DNA of 64,000 nt from Methanocaldococcus lauensis (GCA_902827205.1 LR792634.1:682001-746000); one strand, 5' to 3'. Positions 43,543 through 54,084 are shown, numbered from the stretch's first letter. Notes: generated by a model from the letters alone, not told the origin. Numbers and translations are program-made.

Positions 43543-44208
43543 TTATTTTGACTGTAAAGAACTTAAAGCCGATTCTCTTAAGTTTTTAACAGCTGTTTTT
43601 ACATCATCACTTCCAAATATTGCTGATGCCGCAATTAATACATCTGCTCCAGCTTTAACTGCTAAAGGAGCTGTTTTAATATTAATTCCACCATCAACGA
43701 AGATTTTAGTATCATATTTATTTTCAACAATCATATTTTTTAATTTTTCAATCTTTTTGGTCATGATTGGAATAAATTTCTGTCCAGAAAATCCAGGTTC
43801 AACTGTCATTACTAACACTCCATAAACATCATTCAAAATATATTCAATTGTATCTAATGGTGTTGCTGGATTTATAGCCACTATTGGTTTAATTCCCATA
43901 TTTTTAATTTTGTTTATTATTCTAAAAGGAAATTTTACAGCCTCTATGTGAAATGTTATATAATCCATATCTTTAAACTCATCAATAAATAAATCAACAT
44001 TATTAACCATCAGATGCACATCAACTGGCAGTTTTGTTATCTTTTTAACATACTTGGCTATTCCAATACCCATACTAATGTTAGGAACAAAATGTCCATC
44101 CATCATATCAACATGAATTAAATCTACTCCTGCTTCTTCAACTTTCTCAATTTCTTTTTTTAAATATCCGAAATCAGCAGATAATATCGAGGCTCCAATT
44201 TTAACCAT
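43543..44208 (-). CDS. rpe: Ribulose-phosphate 3-epimerase
   Basis: Interconverts ribulose 5-phosphate and xylulose 5-phosphate. The 221-residue TIM barrel has ASILSADFGYLKKEI, HVDMMDGHFVPNISMG, DVHLMVNNVDLF, MTVEPGFSGQKFIP and FVDGGINIKTAPLAVKAGADVL; both catalytic aspartates and the metal histidines are present. GGTGAGTTAAC precedes the ATG. It lies between the two transketolase genes, completing a compact xylulose-phosphate module. Confidence 0.96.
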   Translation of the reverse strand: MVKIGASILSADFGYLKKEIEKVEEAGVDLIHVDMMDGHFVPNISMGIGIAKYVKKITKLPVDVHLMVNNVDLFIDEFKDMDYITFHIEAVKFPFRIINKIKNMGIKPIVAINPATPLDTIEYILNDVYGVLVMTVEPGFSGQKFIPIMTKKIEKLKNMIVENKYDTKIFVDGGINIKTAPLAVKAGADVLIAASAIFGSDDVKTAVKNLRESALSSLQSK

Positions 44209-44273
44209 GTTAACTCACCAAAAATAAATTTTAAAAGTATATTCAATTATTAAATTATTATACTAAACTTTAA

Positions 44274-45107
44274 TTATTCACTCAATTCTTCTAATGCTTT
44301 CTTTAACTGCTCTTCATTTGGAGCTTTTCCATGAAATCCAACATTATGCTCCATAAATGAAACGCCTTTACCTTTAACTGTATATGCAATAATCATTTTT
44401 GGCTTTCCATTTTTTAAGCTTTTAGCTTTTTCAACGGTATTTATAATTTCTTCAAAGTTATGGCCATCTATTTCAAAAACATCCCAGCCAAACGCTTCAA
44501 ATTTAGCTTTTAAATCTCCTAAACTCATAACATCTTCAGTATTTCCATCAATCTGCAACATATTTCTATCTATAAATGCAATTAAGTTGTCCAATTTGTA
44601 ATGAGATGCTGCCATTGCCGCTTCCCATACAATGCCTTCTTGACATTCACCATCACCCAATAAAACATAGATATAGTTGTTTAATTTATCTAATCTACAT
44701 CCTAAAGCCATTCCAACACTTGCTGAAAACCCTTGCCCTAAAGAACCTGTACAAATTTCAACTCCAGGAGTATCCATTGAGGGATGTCCCTGTAATTTAC
44801 CTTCCAATCTTCTCAATTTCCAAAGTTCTTCTTCCTCTATAATTCCTAACTCAGATAAAACGGCATACAATGCTGGAGCCGCATGACCTTTACTCAAAAC
44901 AAACCTATCTCTATCTTTTTTATATGGATTTTTTGGGTCGTAGTTCATTATTTTAAAATACAAAGCTACAATTATATCAGTTGCTGATAAACTACCTCCA
45001 GGATGTCCCGACTTTGCTAAACCTACCATTTTTACAATTTTGTATCTAACCCTTTTTGCAATTTTTTTTAGTTTTTCAATTTCATCTTTATTAACTTTAT
45101 TAACCAT
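44274..45107 (-). CDS. Transketolase, N-terminal subunit
   Basis: ThDP pyrophosphate-binding half of the split transketolase. The 277-residue protein has [56 protein letters not shown] and [20 protein letters not shown], then [18 protein letters not shown] (GDG plus about 28 residues to N, the ThDP motif). GGTGAAACT precedes the ATG. First gene of the cluster with rpe, the C-terminal subunit and pdxS. Confidence 0.94.
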   Translation of the reverse strand: MVNKVNKDEIEKLKKIAKRVRYKIVKMVGLAKSGHPGGSLSATDIIVALYFKIMNYDPKNPYKKDRDRFVLSKGHAAPALYAVLSELGIIEEEELWKLRRLEGKLQGHPSMDTPGVEICTGSLGQGFSASVGMALGCRLDKLNNYIYVLLGDGECQEGIVWEAAMAASHYKLDNLIAFIDRNMLQIDGNTEDVMSLGDLKAKFEAFGWDVFEIDGHNFEEIINTVEKAKSLKNGKPKMIIAYTVKGKGVSFMEHNVGFHGKAPNEEQLKKALEELSE

Positions 45108-45332
45108 AGTTTCACCTTTTTATTAGTTAAATTTCAAAAATACTAAAAAAATAAAAAATAAAACTAAAAACTTAATTACTAAAATAGAGAATCCATATCT
45201 TTACTTTACTGTAAAATAATTGATAGTTATATTTAAAACTTATTACTTCAAATTAACTGACAGTAATATATTAGAAATCTTTAAAAGTTTATTAAAAGTT
45301 AAAAAAATTAGAATACGTTGAAAATATTTGGA

Positions 45333-48300
45333 TTATCCTTTAATAACCCCTAATGGCTTCATTCTTGCTACTTTTAAAGATATTCCTGCTATATGGCATG
45401 TATCAGCGACTAAGTCTATGTTTTTATATGCGTCTGGAGCTTCCTCAGCCAATACTGCCTTTGAATCACTCAATGCGATAATTCCCATTTCAGCTAATTT
45501 TCTTTGAATTTCTTTACCCTTCCATAGCTTTAAAGCTTTAGCTCTACTTAACTTTCTACCTGCACCATGAGCGGTTGAACCAAAAGTTTCTCTCATTGCT
45601 ATTTCAGTTCCTTTCATTAAATATGATGCAGTTCCCATGTCTCCTGGAAGCAATACTGGTTGTCCAACTACTCTATATTCCTTAGGAATATCTGGATGAT
45701 TTGGAGGAAATGCTCTTGTAGCTCCTTTTCTATGGACAATAACTTTAACCATTCTATTATCAATTTTATGCTTCTCTCTCTTTGCAATGTTGTGGGCCAC
45801 ATCATAAACTATACTCATCTCTAAATCCTCAGCATGTATTTTAAATACTTCCTCAAAGCTCTCTCTAACCCAGTGTGTAATCATCTGTCTATTTGCCCAC
45901 GCATAGTTTGCTCCACAACACATTGCCTTAAAGTAACTCTGCCCCTCCTCTGATTCAAATGGAGCACATGCCAATTGTCTATCTGGCAACTTTATTCCAT
46001 AGTTCTTAGCTGCTTTCTCTAAAATTCTTAAATAATCTGTACAGATTTGATGTCCAAGCCCTCTTGAACCTGTATTACTAACTATGAAATTATTTGCAAT
46101 GAAGTTATGATTTTCGTTATCTATTGTTAAATCATAAACTATATCTATGTTTTCTTTAACTTCTTCTACTGATACTACAATATCCCATAAGGTTAAGTCC
46201 CCGTTAGAATACTTTGATATATATGTGTCAAATTGCTCCATTTTTGTTTTCCTATATTTGTATGAAGTTATTAGTAATTTTTCTTCACTTATTCCAGTTT
46301 CAATTGACTCTTGTTTTATAATTTTTTTCTTGTATATGTAATATTGTAATGATTTCATTAGCATTGACTGTCTCTTCTTATTGTATTCGTATCCAATTTT
46401 ACTTGCAAATTTTATAACATTATCTATTTTTCCACTCAATTTTAGTATTATTTTGTAACTTGTTTTTCCATCTTTTCTTTTGGTGTATGGTTTTACATAG
46501 ATACTTCCTTTAATATCGAATTCTTCTAATAATTGTTTAATTTCTTCCATAAATTTAATTCCATTATCTACTAAATCCTCAACTTTATTTAAAGACACTT
46601 TTAGGTTTTCTACTCTATATGGTTCATTTTTTCTTGGACTAATAATATTCATTTCAGCCCCAAAGTATCCAGCTAAGAACAATCTTTTTATCCATTTTGG
46701 ACTTTGTTTTATCCATTCTGGGACAGAGAATGGAATATCTGATTTTTTACCATATGGAACTCCTAATGCTTTTAGGAATATGGCAAAGGATGGGGCTCTA
46801 ACTACTAATTGATATCCTTCTTCCTCAAAATTATGCTTTATTAGGTCTCCATTACTATTAATGTGAGTTATTTCTGATTTATGTTTCTTTAATTTTACTA
46901 ATGTTGATGAAAAGCCCAACTCTTCCAAATCAGATTTTATTTCATTTAATACATCTAAATTATCAATAAATTTAACTGTTGGTCTTTTTCCACCTACCCA
47001 TGCATCACCAATGGCATATCCTACCAATCTTGCAATAATTCCTATCTTTTCATGGTTTAATTTTAGAGGTAGTAATCCTTTTTTCTTTAGATTTTTAATC
47101 ATTCTTGGAGTTCCCCCTGCTTTAATGATATCTCCATCATCTACTATTGTAATATCGTCTGGTTTTTCATATTCAACACCTTCATAAGGATATATTAAAA
47201 CCAAATCATTTATTTTTAAATCTTTACATTGTTTCCATCCTGAGGGCGTCCATATTGGATGGTCTTCTGTGCAAATAAGTTCTTTTCCAGTGAAAGTTTT
47301 TATTTTATATATTTTCTTATTATTTTTGAATTTCCAAAACTTTTTAATTTTTGCTGGAATTAATGTTTTATTTTCTTTGTCATAGATTAGAAGTTTAACT
47401 TTATCATAACAGTTTTCTAAATCTTTAATTTTTACATAATATCCATATTCAGTCATTATTTTTGCATCTTCCGGTAGGCAATGCACCATAACAACGACTT
47501 GATTTTCCTCAATTCCATAAATTTCAGCAGCTTCTTCATCAAATACTCCCTCAACATACTGAACTTCTAAGAAATGATTTCCACTTCCTAAACTACCTAA
47601 CTGAACTCTACCTCTCTCTTTTGCTTTATCTGATACATAAGAAGAATCAGCCTCTTCCATACATCCATTTTCTTCAATAAACTCTAAATCATCTTTCCAA
47701 CCATAACCTTCTCTAACAGCCCATCTAACTCCCTCTTCTAAAACTTCGTCCATCACACTCTTACTGAACTTTATAATTCCTTTACTACCTAAACCAGAAG
47801 GAACATTTTTAAATAATGTTCTTATAAGCTCTTTTATTTTTGGTTCTACTTCATCTTTTGTTAAATTGGTTCTTATTAATCTAACTCCACAGTTATGGAC
47901 AACTATATTGTTTGCTATAAAGTTGTGTTCCTTACTTACTATTCCAACATCATATAATTTTGAATCATAAGAAATCTCTTCAATTTTTATTATTTTATCT
48001 ATTACAAACCCTCCTTTTACTCCATATTTTTTAATAAATTCTTCAAACTTTGGGAATTTTGTTGAAACCCTTACATCATCTAACTTTCCATATATTGCTC
48101 TTTCAATTAACCTTCTGTTTATAAACTTATTTCTGAATTCATCCATCTTTAAAATTTCTGAAATAGATAACCCCTTGTTATATAGTTCTTTTGCTTTTTC
48201 AACACATTTCTTCCTTATCTCTTTTATAGCATCTTTTCTCTTTAAGTATTCATAAGATAATAATCCAATAACTTTCTTCTCTTCTGAATAATCATAGTTT

Positions 48301-51104
48301 ATTTTTCCTAAGAAGTTTCTTATACTCTCTTCTTCAACAATTGCTAATCTATATGAAACTCTTCCATCTAATGATTTTATCTCATAAATCACACTTTCAA
48401 TTTCAAATTCTTTTAACATATTTCTTATTTCATTTAAAAACTCTAAAATGTTATCTTTTACCTCTGACATTGTTAGGTTTATTGGCAATGGTGTGTAGTT
48501 TTTAAACACTACTCTACTCCCATCTGCTCCAAACAAACCAGACAAGAAATTTCTCTTTACCCATTTTGGTGCCTTCTTTATCCACTCTGGAACATTATAT
48601 TTTTGTTCTGTCTTTTTACCAATTGGCATTCCTAATTTATGCATAAACAACGCAAATGCCTTTGAAGTTATTTTTATATAGTTGTCTTCACATAAACTTG
48701 TATATTCATCTCCATAAGCATTTTTTATCTCAATTTCTCTCTTCCTTGAATATATTTTTGAGGATTTTATTCCCAATTTCTTTAAATCTTCTTTAATCTT
48801 AATAAGTGTCTCTCTCTTTCCATAGAATTCTAAATATAATTTACCTCTTTCTTTAACTATACTTCCATCTCCATAAGCAAAGCCCAACAACCTTGCAATA
48901 ATTCCAATATTTTTATTGTTCATTTTAAATGGTAACAAATCCCTATCCTTTAGATATTTAATTATTTGTTTATCACAATCTGCAAAATCTTTTTCATCTA
49001 ATATTACTTCATCTGATGGTTCTTCATATTCAACGCCTTCAAATGGATAAACTATTATATCATCTCCTTCTTTTAGCATACCCATTGGAACATAGCCATT
49101 TAATGTTAAAACTGGATGGTCTTTACTACCCTCTAATATTCTTCCAGATTCTGTTTTTATTCTTATTATTTTTTCTTCTGCATTCCTTTCAGAAACAAAT
49201 AATATATTAGAAGATTTTTCTTTTCCTTCCTCTGTGTTATAAATCTTAACATACAAATCTAATTTTTCTTTTAGTTTTTCCAATTTTATGAAATATCCGT
49301 CTTCTGTTAATATTTTTGCATCTTGAGTAAGGCAATTTATATCAAAACCAACTCCTCCAGGGCTTATAATTCCCTCTCTCTGGTCAAAAGCCGCTACGCC
49401 TCCAATACAATTTGAAACTAAGAAGTTATCTGCTATAAAGTTGTGGTCTTTGTGATTTATAGTAAAGTCATAAACTTCATCTATGTCATTAACTTCCTCT
49501 ATACTTTCAATCTCATCCCAAATTAGTCCATCTCCAACCTTTTTTTCTTTAATAAATTCTTCAAATCTTGGGAATTTTGAGGAAATTCTTATATCATTAA
49601 TATCTTTTCCATTTTTCAATTTATTCCAAACATCTTTGACAAATCTTTCATCAGATTTATCTAAATTTAATAGTTTTATAATTTCTGAAGGTTTTTTTCC
49701 TTTTTCAAATAACTCTTTTACTTTTTCTACGAGTTCTTTTTTTCTATTTATTTCTCTTTCTCTATACTTTATATATGCCACTGCATAACATCCGAGTTCT
49801 TGTATCTCTCTATTGTATTCATAGCCAATCTTAGACCATAGATTTATTAAGTTCTTAGAAGTTCCATTTATTGTTAAAACATATCTAACTGTCTCTACAC
49901 CATCTTTTCTTTTGTGTGTTGAATTTCTCTTTTTAATTGTTGCTTCAATACCAAATTCACTTAACAATTTGACAATATTTCCTAAGAATTTTAAAGCATC
50001 TTCTTTAATCTTTACATCTTTAGCCATTTCTAATGTTGGAGATGTAAATAATGCCTTTCTATCTTTTCTTGGATATGGTTTTCTCAACTCTGCTCCAAAG
50101 AATGACGCTAAGAACAACCTCTTCTGCCATAATTTACATTTGAATATCCATTCTGGGAAGTCATATTCTTTTAATGTCTTATTTCCTATTGGAACCCCTA
50201 AAGTATAGAGATAAACTAATAAACTTGAGGAATTTACCATAAAGAAGTAGCAATTATTCTTTTCATAAACTTTTGAAGGAGTGTATCCTAATTTTATAAT
50301 GTCTTTTCTAATATCCTCTAAGTCATTTGGATTTTTTGAAGAGAATTGAATTATTCCATCTTTTCTTTTTCCTATGAAGTTCATAGAGCCATCTCCAAAG
50401 ATATAGCCTATAATTTTCAATAAGTAAGGCAATTTTTTATGATTATAAGTTAATGGAATTAAATCGTTTTCTTTCAATTTCCTTAAAATTATTTCTTTAC
50501 TCTTTTCACTTAACTTTAAGTCATTCATACATTCAATTATATCATTCTCATCAATAATTATTTCATCTGAAGGTTCTTCATATTCAATTCCTTCAAATGG
50601 ATAAATTCCTATAGAATCACCAATCTTTAAGTTTTTGAGTTCTATCATTCCATAAGGAGTATAGAAAGGATGGTCTTCTGTGGCTATTGTTTCATATCCT
50701 AATTTAGTTTTAACTCTATAAACTTTACAATAAGGTTTTAATTTGAAGAACTTTTCAACATCTGTATTTTCCATTTTTTTGTCTTCTGTATTGAAAACCT
50801 TAACTTTTTCATCTTTTAAGTTTTCATAATCTTTTATTTTATAGTAGAAACCATGTTCAGTTAATACTTTTGCATTTGGATGAAGACAGAATCCATATCC
50901 ATAATGCACATCTGGCATGGCTATAGAATGCTTATAAATTCCAGGTAGGCATGCAACATTGGCTACTTGCTCTAAAACCTCTGGCTCTAACTCATCTAAA
51001 AGAATCTCATTTAAATATATTCTTCCAGAAACTCTCATACATTCTTTATAACCTTTAGGTAATTCCCAAACTACATCAGAAACTCTCTTTAAAATATCTT
51101 TCAT
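45333..51104 (-). CDS. rtcB: RNA-splicing ligase RtcB with three inteins
   Basis: Joins 2',3'-cyclic phosphate and 5'-OH RNA ends (tRNA exon ligation) with GTP and Mn2+. The 1923-residue precursor contains 480 residues of RtcB in four exteins: 1-72, 566-590, 1072-1208 and 1678-1923. Active-site motifs are GGVGFDIN+CGVR (Cys metal ligand), [13 protein letters not shown] (His), VVVMVH+TGSRG (His), [11 protein letters not shown] (His) and [12 protein letters not shown] (guanylylated His). Inteins interrupt the first and third of these and YGYGF+CIGG. After splicing no residue is missing. ATG 51104 has GGGTGAAAATT upstream. Monocistronic between the transketolase genes and apcT. Confidence 0.96.
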   Translation of the reverse strand: MKDILKRVSDVVWELPKGYKECMRVSGRIYLNEILLDELEPEVLEQVANVACLPGIYKHSIAMPDVHYGYGFCLHPNAKVLTEHGFYYKIKDYENLKDEKVKVFNTEDKKMENTDVEKFFKLKPYCKVYRVKTKLGYETIATEDHPFYTPYGMIELKNLKIGDSIGIYPFEGIEYEEPSDEIIIDENDIIECMNDLKLSEKSKEIILRKLKENDLIPLTYNHKKLPYLLKIIGYIFGDGSMNFIGKRKDGIIQFSSKNPNDLEDIRKDIIKLGYTPSKVYEKNNCYFFMVNSSSLLVYLYTLGVPIGNKTLKEYDFPEWIFKCKLWQKRLFLASFFGAELRKPYPRKDRKALFTSPTLEMAKDVKIKEDALKFLGNIVKLLSEFGIEATIKKRNSTHKRKDGVETVRYVLTINGTSKNLINLWSKIGYEYNREIQELGCYAVAYIKYREREINRKKELVEKVKELFEKGKKPSEIIKLLNLDKSDERFVKDVWNKLKNGKDINDIRISSKFPRFEEFIKEKKVGDGLIWDEIESIEEVNDIDEVYDFTINHKDHNFIADNFLVSNCIGGVAAFDQREGIISPGGVGFDINCLTQDAKILTEDGYFIKLEKLKEKLDLYVKIYNTEEGKEKSSNILFVSERNAEEKIIRIKTESGRILEGSKDHPVLTLNGYVPMGMLKEGDDIIVYPFEGVEYEEPSDEVILDEKDFADCDKQIIKYLKDRDLLPFKMNNKNIGIIARLLGFAYGDGSIVKERGKLYLEFYGKRETLIKIKEDLKKLGIKSSKIYSRKREIEIKNAYGDEYTSLCEDNYIKITSKAFALFMHKLGMPIGKKTEQKYNVPEWIKKAPKWVKRNFLSGLFGADGSRVVFKNYTPLPINLTMSEVKDNILEFLNEIRNMLKEFEIESVIYEIKSLDGRVSYRLAIVEEESIRNFLGKINYDYSEEKKVIGLLSYEYLKRKDAIKEIRKKCVEKAKELYNKGLSISEILKMDEFRNKFINRRLIERAIYGKLDDVRVSTKFPKFEEFIKKYGVKGGFVIDKIIKIEEISYDSKLYDVGIVSKEHNFIANNIVVHNCGVRLIRTNLTKDEVEPKIKELIRTLFKNVPSGLGSKGIIKFSKSVMDEVLEEGVRWAVREGYGWKDDLEFIEENGCMEEADSSYVSDKAKERGRVQLGSLGSGNHFLEVQYVEGVFDEEAAEIYGIEENQVVVMVHCLPEDAKIMTEYGYYVKIKDLENCYDKVKLLIYDKENKTLIPAKIKKFWKFKNNKKIYKIKTFTGKELICTEDHPIWTPSGWKQCKDLKINDLVLIYPYEGVEYEKPDDITIVDDGDIIKAGGTPRMIKNLKKKGLLPLKLNHEKIGIIARLVGYAIGDAWVGGKRPTVKFIDNLDVLNEIKSDLEELGFSSTLVKLKKHKSEITHINSNGDLIKHNFEEEGYQLVVRAPSFAIFLKALGVPYGKKSDIPFSVPEWIKQSPKWIKRLFLAGYFGAEMNIISPRKNEPYRVENLKVSLNKVEDLVDNGIKFMEEIKQLLEEFDIKGSIYVKPYTKRKDGKTSYKIILKLSGKIDNVIKFASKIGYEYNKKRQSMLMKSLQYYIYKKKIIKQESIETGISEEKLLITSYKYRKTKMEQFDTYISKYSNGDLTLWDIVVSVEEVKENIDIVYDLTIDNENHNFIANNFIVSNTGSRGLGHQICTDYLRILEKAAKNYGIKLPDRQLACAPFESEEGQSYFKAMCCGANYAWANRQMITHWVRESFEEVFKIHAEDLEMSIVYDVAHNIAKREKHKIDNRMVKVIVHRKGATRAFPPNHPDIPKEYRVVGQPVLLPGDMGTASYLMKGTEIAMRETFGSTAHGAGRKLSRAKALKLWKGKEIQRKLAEMGIIALSDSKAVLAEEAPDAYKNIDLVADTCHIAGISLKVARMKPLGVIKG
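46074..47480 (-). mobile_element. RtcB intein 3 (469 aa, LAGLIDADG type)
   Basis: Residues 1209-1677. Block [15 protein letters not shown], block [12 protein letters not shown], block [20 protein letters not shown] ending IVSN, then +1 Thr. Endonuclease motifs [15 protein letters not shown] and [14 protein letters not shown] are recognisable, with Glu in the second active position. It is inserted straight after the metal-binding His of VVVMVH, before TGSRGLGHQ. The C-terminal DNA-binding part differs from inteins 1 and 2. Confidence 0.95.
47892..49334 (-). mobile_element. RtcB intein 2 (481 aa, LAGLIDADG type)
   Basis: Residues 591-1071. Block [15 protein letters not shown], block B with [10 protein letters not shown] (Ser in place of the usual Thr), C-terminus [21 protein letters not shown] and +1 Cys. 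Endonuclease motifs [15 protein letters not shown] and [15 protein letters not shown] are both canonical, making this the most likely active homing enzyme of the three. The +1 Cys is the conserved metal-binding Cys of the RtcB GFDINCGVR motif. The late [13 protein letters not shown] stretch matches intein 1 closely. Confidence 0.95.
49410..50888 (-). mobile_element. RtcB intein 1 (493 aa, LAGLIDADG type)
   Basis: Residues 73-565 of the precursor. Block A begins [14 protein letters not shown], block B has [11 protein letters not shown], and block F/G has [18 protein letters not shown] ending LVSN, then +1 Cys. The homing endonuclease domain has [14 protein letters not shown] (motif C, about residue 165 of the intein) and [14 protein letters not shown] (motif E, Glu in place of Asp). 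It sits between YGYGF and CIGGVAAFD of RtcB. All splicing residues are present, so it should splice; endonuclease activity is less certain. Confidence 0.95.
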
Positions 51105-51140
51105 AATTTTCACCCATAATAATTTTAAATTCTAATTTTA

Positions 51141-51206
51141 ATAGGACTTTCGCAGTTTATATATTTAATATATGCATTTACGTATCTATTTTTGTGAAAG
51201 TCCCAT
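51141..51206. repeat. Palindromic repeat, copy 1
   Basis: ATAGGACTTTCGCA at the left and TGTGAAAGTCCCAT at the right form a 12-of-14 inverted pair around about 38 AT-rich bases. A second copy at 55506-55582 has the same terminal sequence with a perfect 15-bp inversion. Only the ends and an inner ATGCA are shared. It lies between rtcB and apcT. Confidence 0.75.
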
Positions 51207-51314
51207 TCTAAGTTAAAATATATGTTTTCATAGTATATTATTATAATTAATAAAACTCTTATATATTCTTTAAATAAACTTAATAAACTCATTATATTTA
51301 TTTTAGGGGGTAGT

Positions 51315-52595
51315 ATGAAAAATAAAAAACTTTCCTTATATGAAGCTGTTTCTATGGGCATTGGTGTAATGATAGGAGCAAGTATTTTCTCCATATTTGG
51401 GACAGGTATTAAAATAGCTGGAAATTTGCTACCTGAAGCTTTTGTATTGGCAGGAATCTATGCTTTTTTAGTAGCTTATTCATATATTAAGTTAAGCAGA
51501 GTTATTGTTTCTGATGCTGGACCTATAGCTTATATTCACAAAGCCTTTGGAGATAGTATAATTACTGGGGTTTTAGCTATTTTGATGTGGTTGAGTTACG
51601 TTATCTCTATAGCTTTATTTGCTAAGGGATTTGCAGGATACTTTTTACCTCTGGTTAATATAGGTATAACTCCATTAACTACTGGTTTAGTTGAATTAAT
51701 AATAATAGCGTTCTTTGTGGTATTGAACTTTTTTGGTAGTAAAGCTGTTGGAAAAGCTGAGTTTCTTATTGTTTCAATTAAAGTTTCCATACTCTTATTA
51801 TTTATATTATCTGGATTTTTAGTTTTAAATCCTTCTTATTTATACCCTCCTAACTCCACAATATTTGGTTTATTTTCAGCATCTGCTATATTTTTCTTAT
51901 CCTATATGGGTTTTGGTGTAATAACTAACGCATCTGAACATATTGAAAATCCAAAGAAAAATGTTCCTTTAGCAATACTACTTAGTATTATTATTGTGAT
52001 GTTTATATATGTTGGAGTTTCTGTAGTAGCTTTAGGTTCTTTACCAATTGATGAATTAATAAAATATAGTGAAAATGCTTTGGCAGTGGCAGCTAAACCT
52101 GTTTTGGGGAATTTAGGATTTTTATTAATATCTATTGGGGCGTTATTTTCTATATCCTCAGCAATGAATGCCACAATTTATGGTGGGGCAAATATTGCCT
52201 ATGCTTTAGCAAAAGAAGGGGAGTTGCCAGAATTTTTTGAAAGAAAAGTTTGGTTTGGATCCTCTGAAGGGTTGTATATAACCGCTATCTTAGGTTATCT
52301 ATTTGCATTACTTTTTAATATGGAGGGAGTAGCTTCAATAACAAGTGCTGTCTTTATAATGATATATTTGTTTGTAATCTTATCCCATTATAAACTTATA
52401 AACGAAGTTGGAGGAAAAAAATGGATTCTTAAATTTAATTTTTCTATAATATTTATTGTTTTTTTAATCCTTTTATATTATCAATGGTGTAACAATAAAC
52501 TGGCTTTCTATGGAATCATTATAACATTTTTATTAGCATTTTTATTTGAGTGTTTCTATAGAAAAAGAAGAACATTTAGCTTAAAACTTAATTAA
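51315..52595 (+). CDS. ApcT-like amino acid/proton symporter (APC family)
   Basis: A 426-residue permease with twelve hydrophobic helices. It starts KLSLYEAVSMGIGVMIGASIFSIFGTG (helix 1 with the GxGIGAxIF-like unwound region) and is highly similar along its length, as I recall it, to M. jannaschii ApcT (MJ0609), a broad-specificity amino acid transporter: SYVISIALFAKGFAGYF, SYMGFGVITNASEHIENPKKNVP, SAMNATIYGGANIAYALAKEGELPEFFER. AGGGGGTAGT precedes the ATG. In M. jannaschii it lies away from rtcB, so its place here may be derived. Confidence 0.88.
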   Translation: MKNKKLSLYEAVSMGIGVMIGASIFSIFGTGIKIAGNLLPEAFVLAGIYAFLVAYSYIKLSRVIVSDAGPIAYIHKAFGDSIITGVLAILMWLSYVISIALFAKGFAGYFLPLVNIGITPLTTGLVELIIIAFFVVLNFFGSKAVGKAEFLIVSIKVSILLLFILSGFLVLNPSYLYPPNSTIFGLFSASAIFFLSYMGFGVITNASEHIENPKKNVPLAILLSIIIVMFIYVGVSVVALGSLPIDELIKYSENALAVAAKPVLGNLGFLLISIGALFSISSAMNATIYGGANIAYALAKEGELPEFFERKVWFGSSEGLYITAILGYLFALLFNMEGVASITSAVFIMIYLFVILSHYKLINEVGGKKWILKFNFSIIFIVFLILLYYQWCNNKLAFYGIIITFLLAFLFECFYRKRRTFSLKLN

Positions 52596-52687
52596 AGCAT
52601 TTAAAGATAATTTATTTAAAATCCAAAATCTTTCTTAATAAATTCTTTATTTAATATAAATTTAAAAGTTAGAAAGTTTTAAATACT
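52596..52687. other. Non-coding gap after apcT
   Basis: AT-rich bases between the permease stop and the aminotransferase remnant. No ORF, hairpin or repeat was seen here; the rest of the gap up to the tnpB stop codon at 52933 is the remnant and the insertion element's right end. Confidence 0.6.
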
Positions 52688-52750
52688 TTATCTCTCATCT
52701 AAAAATTCTTTGATCCTTTCTAAACCCTCTTTAATGTTTTCATAAGAGTT
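52688..52750 (-). pseudogene. C-terminal remnant of an aminotransferase gene
   Basis: Twenty codons and a stop on the minus strand read NSYENIKEGLERIKEFLDER. They match the end of the intact aminotransferase gene at 54326 (NSYEKIKEGMERIKEFIE) in 15 of 18 shared positions, but many synonymous bases differ. The remnant starts exactly where the insertion element's right end stops being recognisable. It is either the displaced original tail or a tail brought in by transfer. Confidence 0.75.
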
Positions 52751-52960
52751 GGGGTTCTCCCAACGTGGTCATTTATAGACAAAAATAGACATTTAGGAAA
52801 TTTTAATTAAATGCTTTCCGTTATAATCGACTTTATAGACCACATTGGGATTGGGCGTCATCAGTTTCCTAATGGAAACCTCTGCCCCTGTCATGGACAT
52901 AAAACCCTTATGGTTTTTAAGTTCTCGTCGCTTCACTCCGAGATAACCCTCAAGCCACCC
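52751..52960 (-). ncRNA. Probable omega/reRNA region of the TnpB element
   Basis: In IS605-type elements the TnpB guide RNA covers the 3' end of tnpB and the right end, with the guide taken from flanking DNA. Here the 170 bases after the tnpB stop hold stable potential pairings (52759-52770 with 52838-52849; 52796-52800 with 52815-52819). The guide would be the aminotransferase remnant next to it. Position follows from the family; no direct evidence of the transcript. Confidence 0.45.
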
Positions 52961-54084
52961 ATAATCTCTTTAACTTTTCCTAAACCTCTTTTAAAGATGT
53001 TAAAGCAACCAACTAACTGTCGATTAAAAGAGTTTTCACAATTAAAGCAATAAACAACCTGTCCTTCTTGGGACTCCATTTTATTCCCGCATATAGGACA
53101 GGTTGTCGATGTATAGGCGGGATTAACTAAAATCGTTATCGCTTTATAACTAATTTTTTGTATTATGCTATTCCAATTACTCCTATCTAACTTTCGATTG
53201 AACGTTTTATTTTTATACATCTTTCTTTTATTTAAGTTCTCAAAAATAAAAATTGCGTTAGGAAATAATCGAGATAATTGAGTAGTTAATTTATGTAAAA
53301 AGTCATAAACTCTATTTTTTCTTCTTTCTAACAATCTTTTTATTTTTCTTAAAGCTCTCAAAGGGCATTTTTTAAGTAATGATTTAAGTAAATCGATTTT
53401 TTTATCGTAAATTTCTTTAATTCTGTGTAATTCGGATAAATCTATTCTTATCCAACCTTCCATAGGGAGGTATAAATCGAGTGACTTTAAGTTGCTATCT
53501 ACTCCAACGATTATCTCCTTGTCTGAATAAGTTAAATTATCTTTGAATGTTAAGAATGCCTCATTTTCTTTTAAAATAATCTCTCCTATTGGTAAATCCT
53601 TAACCTTATCGAAAAACCATTCATTTTTAATGTTTAAAACTAAATATTCTTTTCTTGGTTTTATCGTTATTCTTATCTCTCCTTTATCTTTATCGTATTT
53701 TATTAATGTTGTTTTAACTCTAACAAATAATCTTTTAACTATCGGTTTTGTTTTTTTCCTATAACCATTTTTATAATTCGAAGCCCAACTATTTAGGATA
53801 GAATAGGCAGTTTTAATAATTCCATCTATATAATGAGAAGCATAACTCCAATTCTTTAGCAGTTTGTTTCTTAAATTTCTTTTGAATTCATTAGATTTTT
53901 GTAGTTTTGGTTTGTCTTTTTTAGTCCATTCGATATTATTCCAAATTATATCTATGCATTCGTTTAATTTATCTCTACATTCGGTTAAAAATGTTTTAAT
54001 TTGATAGTTGTGGCTAACCTTGTAAGATAAGACGATTTGATAATCCAATTCTTTGTCATTTTTTGATTTTATTTCGTTCGGCAT
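52933..54084 (-). CDS. tnpB: TnpB-family RNA-guided endonuclease with degenerate RuvC-III
   Basis: A 383-residue TnpB. The N-terminal domain is basic and helical (KNDKELDYQIVLSYKVSH); RuvC-I is EIIVGVDSNLKSLDL with its Asp, RuvC-II is AIFIFENLNKRKM with its Glu, and the zinc finger is TCPICGNKM...YCFNC. The third RuvC motif, usually DRDxNAAxNI, reads NRQLVGCFNI: both aspartates are replaced. It may be nuclease-dead or use a rearranged active site. Length is normal. Sequence is full length with no frameshift, so it does not look like a decaying gene. Confidence 0.88.
   Translation of the reverse strand: MPNEIKSKNDKELDYQIVLSYKVSHNYQIKTFLTECRDKLNECIDIIWNNIEWTKKDKPKLQKSNEFKRNLRNKLLKNWSYASHYIDGIIKTAYSILNSWASNYKNGYRKKTKPIVKRLFVRVKTTLIKYDKDKGEIRITIKPRKEYLVLNIKNEWFFDKVKDLPIGEIILKENEAFLTFKDNLTYSDKEIIVGVDSNLKSLDLYLPMEGWIRIDLSELHRIKEIYDKKIDLLKSLLKKCPLRALRKIKRLLERRKNRVYDFLHKLTTQLSRLFPNAIFIFENLNKRKMYKNKTFNRKLDRSNWNSIIQKISYKAITILVNPAYTSTTCPICGNKMESQEGQVVYCFNCENSFNRQLVGCFNIFKRGLGKVKEIMGGLRVISE

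Noticed and set aside
45333-51104. A single giant multidomain protein or fused Hedgehog-type protein
   Set aside because: Three Hint domains each have intact block A, B, F and G residues and the flanks join to a normal RtcB, so they are inteins.
51141-51206. The palindrome as an rtcB promoter or terminator hairpin
   Set aside because: It lies upstream of both rtcB and apcT, has no poly-T, and a second copy exists at a different locus.
52811-53053. An 80-residue plus-strand ORF within the TnpB element's right end
   Set aside because: It spans the end of tnpB and the structured right end, has no ribosome site and no recognisable protein features.
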